A stretch of 64,000 nucleotides of DNA from JACDER01 sp963717765 (lineage in GTDB: Bacteria; Actinomycetota; Thermoleophilia; Gaiellales; Gaiellaceae), in the NCBI GenBank assembly GCA_963717765.1, contig CAVQWX010000003.1:310001-374000 (forward strand), written 5' to 3'. A program made the translations under genes and the position numbers. This document shows, piece by piece, positions 59,233 to 64,000 of this stretch. How positions within the stretch are numbered: the stretch's first letter is position 1; the number at the start of each line of letters is the position of its first letter. Under the pieces are notes generated by a model, which saw only the letters and a list, made by a program, of their open reading frames with translations, had not been told where the DNA came from and ran no database searches.

Positions 59233-60642
59233 TTATGCGGCAGGGGCGATGTTGTTGTTGCGGTGGAAGAAGTTGTCCGGGTCGTACTTCGCCTTGATCT
59301 GCGCCAGCTTCTCGAGCTTGGTTCCGAAGGCCTCGTCGACGACCGACTCACCCTCCTCGGCGAAGTTGATGTACGTCGTCCCGGTGCCGTATTCGGAGAT
59401 CGCGCCCCACGTATCGCGCACCCAGGAGACGACCTTGTCGTCGTCGGCCGCCTCGTGCCAGGTGCCCTCGACGCTGAACAGGTATTTCGCCGAGCGCTCG
59501 CTGAAGGCGGCGTCGTCCTGGCCGACGCTGTTCACCTCGCCGCCGGTGAGCCAGACGACGATCGTCGCGAGCGGCGCCGGGCGGTCCTGCGCGCGCGTCG
59601 CGATGAGGTCGATGAGCTCGTCGGAGAGCTCGTTCGCCGAGGTCGACTTCCAGTACGTCCGCACTTCCTGGCGCTGGAAGAAGCCGTCGAACGCCGCCTG
59701 CACCATCCGGAACGGCATCGGCTGCGAGATGTCCGCAAGCGGCGTTGCAAGCTCGCGCAGGGGCTGGATCTCGGCCATGCCCTCCTCCGGATCGCCGACG
59801 AAGACCGCGCCGACGACGATGCAGTCCTGGTTGTGGACGGGAGGCGGGAGATGCTCGTCCTCCGGAAAGGAGATGGCAACCGCCATGCAGTTGACCGTGT
59901 CGGGCGCAGTCTCGGCGTACTCGCGGAAGCCGCGCAGGACTGCGTCGGCGTCCTCGGACGCGTAGAAGACGCCGCCGAAGGCGACAATCGGGCCGACAGG
60001 ATGCAGGCGGAACGTGAAGCGGGTGACGATCCCGAAGTTGCCGCCGCCGCCGCGCAGCGCCCAGTACAGGTCGGAGTTCTCGTCGGCCGACGCGTTCAGG
60101 ACGCTGCCGTCGGCCGTCACGACCTCGTAGGCGGCGACGTTGTCGCAGGAGAGCCCGTATGTCCGCCGCAGCCAGCCGTAGCCGCCGCCCAGCGTCAGCC
60201 CCGCGACGCCGGTGTCTGAGACGACGCCGCCGGGGGTCGAGAGGCCGTAGAGCTGCGCCTCGCGGTCGACGTCCGCCCAGAGCGCGCCGCCCTGGACGTA
60301 CGCGAGCTGTGCATCTTCGTCCACGAGCACGCCGTTCATGGGCGCGAGGTCGATGACCATGCCGCCGTCGGTGCTGGACAGGCCGGCGACCGAGTGGCCG
60401 CCGCCGCGGACGGTGACCTCGATCCCGCGGGCACGGGCGAAGTCGACCGCAGCGACGACGTCCGCCGTTCCCTTGCAGAGGACGACGAGACCGGGCTTGT
60501 CGGCGTACATCTGACTGAACGACGGGCGAACCCGGTCGTAGCCGGGATCGGCGGGCCTGAGCGCCTCGCCCCCCAGCATCATGCGAAACTCGGTGAGCTC
60601 CTCCTCGGAAATCTCCGGGAGGACGGAAACGGTTGCGGCCAT
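59233..60642 (-). CDS. FAD-linked oxidoreductase (BBE/PCMH type)
   Basis: 469 residues. FAD-binding PCMH fold: VTVRGGGHSVAGLS with the His that links FAD covalently, LGGGYGWLRRTYGLSCDN, LRGGGGNFGIVTRF; C-terminal BBE motif YDPDNFFHRNNNI. The second linking Cys of bicovalent enzymes is not in place, so mono-covalent attachment is predicted. Oxidises an alcohol or carbohydrate; unknown. Upstream 60643-60779 is noncoding with a small palindrome CTAGA-N7-TCTAG. Confidence 0.9.
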   Translation of the reverse strand: MAATVSVLPEISEEELTEFRMMLGGEALRPADPGYDRVRPSFSQMYADKPGLVVLCKGTADVVAAVDFARARGIEVTVRGGGHSVAGLSSTDGGMVIDLAPMNGVLVDEDAQLAYVQGGALWADVDREAQLYGLSTPGGVVSDTGVAGLTLGGGYGWLRRTYGLSCDNVAAYEVVTADGSVLNASADENSDLYWALRGGGGNFGIVTRFTFRLHPVGPIVAFGGVFYASEDADAVLRGFREYAETAPDTVNCMAVAISFPEDEHLPPPVHNQDCIVVGAVFVGDPEEGMAEIQPLRELATPLADISQPMPFRMVQAAFDGFFQRQEVRTYWKSTSANELSDELIDLIATRAQDRPAPLATIVVWLTGGEVNSVGQDDAAFSERSAKYLFSVEGTWHEAADDDKVVSWVRDTWGAISEYGTGTTYINFAEEGESVVDEAFGTKLEKLAQIKAKYDPDNFFHRNNNIAPAA

Positions 60643-60779
60643 GACGTGCTCCTCTCTTCTCCGTTCTGCGGTCGCGGCTAGATCGACCGTCTAGTCTCGC
60701 GCCTCCGCCCTCCCGTTACAACCGGCTTACGAGGATGCGGCTCCCATGACGCTCTTCGCCGGGGCCCCGACAAGTCGGT

Positions 60780-61559
60780 TCAGCTCGTAGCCCGCTCGGC
60801 GCGCCGCAATCCGCGAAACGCCCAGACCAGGAAGAGCGCGATGAGCCCGGCTCCGCACGCGAACGCTAGCAGGACCTGCTCGGGATTCCCGGACAGAAAG
60901 CCGCGGCCCGACTCGAGCAGGTACGTGATCGGGTTACCCGTCGCGACCACGTGGATCCAACCCTTGAGCAGGACGAGCGGGACGTATACCGGCGTGAGGA
61001 ACAGTGCGAGGAAGACCGGCGTCTGCATGAGCGGTGCGCCCTGAGTGGAGCGCAGCCGGAGCGCGATCCCCGATGACCACAGCACGCCGGCGAAGTTGAG
61101 GATCGCGGCGAGCGTGTACATCCCGATGATGTCGATGCCGTTCCCGCCCACGGGCATCTGCGCGATCAGCGCCACAATGGTCAGGACGAAGGCGACCACG
61201 CTCCAGCGCAGCAGCGCGGCGAGCGCGTACCCGGCGATCAGCCCCGAGCGGTGCGAGACCGCGATCAGCAGCCGCCGCGCGAATCCCGTCTCGAAGTCGC
61301 GCGCGACGTTGAAGCCCATGAAGACGCCGCTGAACGCGGCCGACTGCAGCAAGACGAAAACGAAGACGAACGGTGTGTATCCGCCCCGGTAGTTGAACCC
61401 GGGTATCTGGTTCAGCCTCGAGAGGCCGCCCGCGAAGGCGAGGAACGACATGAGCGGGAAGAGCATCGGCGGCAGAAACAGCGAGGGGTTCTTGACGAGG
61501 ACCTTCGCCTGCCGGTAGGCGAGGGCCACGGCAATCTGGCGGCGCGAGGTGAGCTTCAC
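60780..61559 (-). CDS. ABC-2 type exporter permease (second)
   Basis: 259 residues, six membrane segments, NPSLFLPPMLFPLMSFLAFAGG, and the ABC-2 signature region. GTG 61559 shares GTGA with the upstream permease stop. Forms a heterodimer with the next permease and the DrrA-type ATPase. Confidence 0.9.
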   Translation of the reverse strand: MKLTSRRQIAVALAYRQAKVLVKNPSLFLPPMLFPLMSFLAFAGGLSRLNQIPGFNYRGGYTPFVFVFVLLQSAAFSGVFMGFNVARDFETGFARRLLIAVSHRSGLIAGYALAALLRWSVVAFVLTIVALIAQMPVGGNGIDIIGMYTLAAILNFAGVLWSSGIALRLRSTQGAPLMQTPVFLALFLTPVYVPLVLLKGWIHVVATGNPITYLLESGRGFLSGNPEQVLLAFACGAGLIALFLVWAFRGLRRAERATS

Positions 61560-62332
61560 GTCCGCGCCATCCTCGTCTTGAGCAGCCTGGCCGAGCCGAC
61601 CAGGCCGACGATGATCATCAGCACCGTGAAGAGGAAGCCGAGCGCGAGCGCCTGTACGTCCCAGCCCGTGATGACCAGGCTGCGCATCGCCTCGATCATG
61701 TACGAGACCGGGTTGGCGGTCGCGAGATCGCGGAACCAGCCGACGGCGATCAGGTTGCGCGGCAGGTTCATCGAGGACAGGAAGAGCAGGAAAAACAGGA
61801 GCGGGAAGGCTGACTGCACCGCCTCCCCCGAGCCGGTCTTGAGCGCGATAAGGATTCCGAGCGTCCCGAACCCGAGTGCGATCAGAATGGCGAGCACGTA
61901 CAGAAGAACGGCGCCGGCAACTCCCGATTCGAACCGAACGCCGGCCGCGATCCCCACGCCGAGGTAGACGGTGGCCTGAATCGCTCCGAGCGCCACCGCC
62001 CCGCCGAGCTGGCCGAGCAGTAGCGCCCAGCCGCGCAGAGGCGTGAGCGCGAGCCTGTTGAGGAAGCCGTTGTCGATGTCGCGCGCGAGGTCGACCCCGG
62101 CGGTTCCAGAGGCGAAGAGCGCGCCCTGCATGAACGCGATGGGGATGAAGAAGTCGAGGAACGAGTTGGTCGGGAAGCCCGGGAGGTGCGTTGCCGCCCG
62201 CAGGCCGTTCGAGTTGATCGCGAGCAGGAGCAGAGGAAAGGTGACGTTCGGGATGATCTGCGCGGGCTGGCGCAGCGTGCGCACGATCGAGCGCCGCGCG
62301 ATCTCGAAAACCTGGTGAACCGAGCCCGTCAC
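61556..62332 (-). CDS. ABC-2 type exporter permease (first)
   Basis: 258 residues with six membrane segments (IIPNVTFPLLLLAI; FFIPIAFMQGALFAS; AGAVLLYVLAILIALGFGTL). Typical DrrB-like fold. GTG 62332 overlaps the ATPase stop. Exports drugs or lipids. Confidence 0.92.
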   Translation of the reverse strand: MTGSVHQVFEIARRSIVRTLRQPAQIIPNVTFPLLLLAINSNGLRAATHLPGFPTNSFLDFFIPIAFMQGALFASGTAGVDLARDIDNGFLNRLALTPLRGWALLLGQLGGAVALGAIQATVYLGVGIAAGVRFESGVAGAVLLYVLAILIALGFGTLGILIALKTGSGEAVQSAFPLLFFLLFLSSMNLPRNLIAVGWFRDLATANPVSYMIEAMRSLVITGWDVQALALGFLFTVLMIIVGLVGSARLLKTRMART

Positions 62333-63342
62333 GCTTTGACCGGCTCGAGCTCCTCTTCCTCTTTCTCCTCTTCTTCCGTCTCCTCTTCCTCTTCGGCGGC
62401 ACCCTCGAGCGAGGTGCCGGTCTTGGCGAGAAAGACGTCGTCGAGCGTCGGCTCGTGCATCTGGATCTGCGCGACGTGCAGGCCGGCGGCGTCGAGCGCG
62501 CGGATGATGTCCGCCAGGTCGGCCTCCTGCTCGCAGCGCACGGCGACCGTCAGGGGGTCGCCGACGGTCGGCGAGCCGAAGTTCCCGAGGAGCTCCTCGA
62601 TCGCCTCGCGCTGGTCCGGATCAGCGGGGGTCACCTCGACGGTCGGCCGCCCGATCGACGCCTTCAGCTCCTCCGGCGTTCCCTCGGCGACGATGTGGCC
62701 GCGGTGGATGATCCCGACGCGGTTGGCGAGCACGTCCGCCTCCTCCAGGTACTGCGTCGTCAGGAAGACCGTGACGCCCTCGGCCTTGGCGAGCCGGGCG
62801 ACCTCGCTCCAGAGCGCGGTGCGGCTCTGCGGGTCGAGCCCTGTCGTCGGCTCGTCGAGGAACAGGGTGCTCGGCTCGTGCACGAGTGCGAGCGCCAGGT
62901 CGAGCCGGCGCTTCATCCCGCCCGAGTAGCCCTTGATCTTGCGGTCCGCCGCGCGCGTCAGCCCGACCCGCTCCAGGAGCTCCGTGCTCCGGCGCTTGCG
63001 CTCCTCGGGCGAGAGCCCATGGAGGGAGGCCTGGAGCCGCAGGTGCTCGCGGCCGGTCAGAAAGGGGTCGAGTGCGGCCTCCTGCAAGGCTGCGCCGATC
63101 GAGGCGCGGACCTGAGGGCCCTGCTTGACGATGTCGAATCCCGCCACGCTGGCGGTGCCCGAGGTGGGTGGCAGGAGCGTCGTCAGCATGTGCACGGTCG
63201 TCGACTTCCCCGCGCCGTTCGGGCCGAGGAACCCGTAGATCTCGCCGGGCTCGATACGCAGGTCGATCCCGTCCACGGCCTTGATGCCGCCCTTGTACTC
63301 GCGCGCCAGCTTCTCGGCTCGGATGCCGTGTTCGTCCCGCAT
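62329..63342 (-). CDS. ABC transporter ATP-binding protein (DrrA type)
   Basis: 337 residues. Walker A GPNGAGKST, Q-loop, signature YSGGMKRRLDLALAL, Walker B LFLDEPTTGLD, switch His replaced by Gln in LTTQYLEEAD (as in DrrA). C-terminal domain LDDVFLAKTG then an unusually acidic tail of Glu. Powers the two ABC-2 permeases. Confidence 0.95.
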   Translation of the reverse strand: MRDEHGIRAEKLAREYKGGIKAVDGIDLRIEPGEIYGFLGPNGAGKSTTVHMLTTLLPPTSGTASVAGFDIVKQGPQVRASIGAALQEAALDPFLTGREHLRLQASLHGLSPEERKRRSTELLERVGLTRAADRKIKGYSGGMKRRLDLALALVHEPSTLFLDEPTTGLDPQSRTALWSEVARLAKAEGVTVFLTTQYLEEADVLANRVGIIHRGHIVAEGTPEELKASIGRPTVEVTPADPDQREAIEELLGNFGSPTVGDPLTVAVRCEQEADLADIIRALDAAGLHVAQIQMHEPTLDDVFLAKTGTSLEGAAEEEEETEEEEKEEEELEPVKA

Positions 63343-63361
63343 GTTGAACCAGGTTATCTAT

Positions 63362-63392
63362 GGCGGGTCTGCCGTATTTCGCCAGACCCGCC
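63362..63392 (-). terminator. Hairpin after the deacetylase-like gene
   Basis: GGCGGGTCTG (63362-63371) and CAGACCCGCC (63383-63392), ten perfect pairs with an 11-base loop. Directly after the TAG of the minus-strand gene at 63393. No T run; hairpin-type terminator between it and the exporter operon. Confidence 0.6.
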
Positions 63393-64000
63393 CTACGCCG
63401 AGAAGCCTTCGAGCGCTGCTTGGACGAGCCGCGGAAGCGTCGCGAGGTTGTACCCGCCCTCGAGCACGGCGGCGCAGTGGGAGGCAAGTGCGGCCGAGCG
63501 CCGGGCGAGCTCGAGGAACCCGTGCTCGGTCACCTCCATCATCGCCAGCGGGTCCTCCTCGTGCGCGTCGAAGCCCGCAGAAACGATGACGATCTCCGGG
63601 TCGAACCCCGCGACTGCCGGCTCGACCTTCTCGGCAAACGCACGCAGGTAGTCGGCGTCGCCGGACCCGGCCGGGAGCGGGACGTTCAGCGTCGTCTCGT
63701 TCTGCTCCTCCGGTCCACCGCTTCCCGGATAGAACGGCCACTGGTGGAGCGATGCGAAGAAGACGCTCGTGTCGTCCCAGAAGATCTCCTGCGTGCCGTT
63801 CCCGTGGTGGACGTCCCAGTCGACGATCGCCACGCGCTCGACGCCAAGCTCGGCCTGCGCATAGCGGGCGGCGATCGCCGCGTTCCCGAAGAGGCAAAAG
63901 CCCATCGCGCGCGTGGGGAGCGCGTGGTGTCCGGGCGGGCGGCCGATTGCGAAGGCCTCTTGGCGGACGGCCTCGAGCGCGGCTCCGGCGGACAGCGTCG
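63393..64000 (-). CDS. Histone deacetylase-family protein (5' end outside window)
   Basis: 202 residues visible; the N-terminus is beyond the right edge. Active-site motifs: GRPPGHHAL (His pair), VDWDVHHGNGTQEIFW (zinc Asp-x-His), and SAGFDAHEEDPLA (second zinc Asp). Bacterial members (acetoin utilisation AcuC, acetylpolyamine amidohydrolase) remove acetyl groups from polyamines or lysines. Confidence 0.93.
   Translation of the reverse strand, partial: TLSAGAALEAVRQEAFAIGRPPGHHALPTRAMGFCLFGNAAIAARYAQAELGVERVAIVDWDVHHGNGTQEIFWDDTSVFFASLHQWPFYPGSGGPEEQNETTLNVPLPAGSGDADYLRAFAEKVEPAVAGFDPEIVIVSAGFDAHEEDPLAMMEVTEHGFLELARRSAALASHCAAVLEGGYNLATLPRLVQAALEGFSA

Noticed and set aside
60676..60696. Palindrome CTAGA-N7-TCTAG upstream of the flavoprotein as an operator
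   Set aside because: Only five bases per arm and no regulator nearby; may be chance.

Overview
The window is a GC-rich (roughly 65-70%) bacterial chromosome segment. GTG and TTG starts are frequent, many stop/start codons overlap by four bases (GTGA, ATGA, TTGA), and it carries an F420 biosynthesis cluster, a class II (B12-type) ribonucleotide reductase with two inteins, and a LexA gene with a GAAC-N4-GTTC SOS box. Together these point to a deep-branching actinobacterium, most likely of the Thermoleophilia (Gaiellales/Solirubrobacterales) type; this is inferred from gene content, as no rRNA is present.

Layout. 1-2.7 kb: sulfate ABC importer (sbp-cysT-cysW-cysA, minus strand). 2.8-9.4 kb: rsgA with a structured leader, a PolX/PHP protein whose polymerase aspartates appear lost, and a very large secreted RTX-like repeat protein containing an exact ~768-bp internal duplication. 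9.5-12.8 kb: tightly overlapping F420 operon (cofC-cofD-npdG-cofE plus a DUF6328 membrane protein). 12.7-16.2 kb: amino-acid catabolism operon (aldo/keto reductase, ornithine cyclodeaminase-like, threonine dehydratase-like, GNAT) interrupted by a structured repeat. 16.2-20.4 kb: orphan DNA methyltransferase, an MBL-like protein, twin lipoprotein hydrolases, a second copy of the structured repeat and an FMN reductase. 20.4-25.6 kb: YceI/MarR/MFS module around a palindromic operator, an AraC-DinB fusion and a polyproline surface protein. 25.6-30.1 kb: compact seven-gene minus-strand run (HNH, alcohol dehydrogenase, two GNATs, DUF2007, VOC, SDR). 30.1-35.3 kb: nrdJ with two inteins and an anomalous AT-rich catalytic patch.

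35.3-44.6 kb: exported and cell-surface genes (glycosidase, O-antigen-ligase-like/TPR), a decayed methyltransferase, a LytR_C protein, a sugar epimerase, tmk, holB, a beta-propeller protein and tRNA-Thr. 44.6-53 kb: a ClC channel remnant, CAP protein, tRNA-Leu, lexA, an ECF sigma/anti-sigma pair, RNase P RNA, remnants of an MFS transporter and a GST, and a SoxR-like regulator. 53-64 kb: a Rieske protein under a MerR-type 19-bp-spacer promoter, a homocysteine methyltransferase-like protein, a proline-racemase-family protein lacking both catalytic cysteines, a BBE-type flavoprotein, a DrrA-type ABC exporter, and a partial histone-deacetylase-like gene.

The observations most likely to be new are: (1) two 217-bp structured intergenic repeats with mutually compensating terminal inverted repeats, each starting over the stop codon of the upstream gene; (2) the AT-rich block around the catalytic Cys of nrdJ, which looks like the scar of a lost intein; (3) a polymerase-dead PolX; and (4) a proline-racemase homologue with neither catalytic Cys. 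There is no CRISPR array, prophage or complete insertion sequence. Several genes have decayed in place, some directly beside RNA genes.
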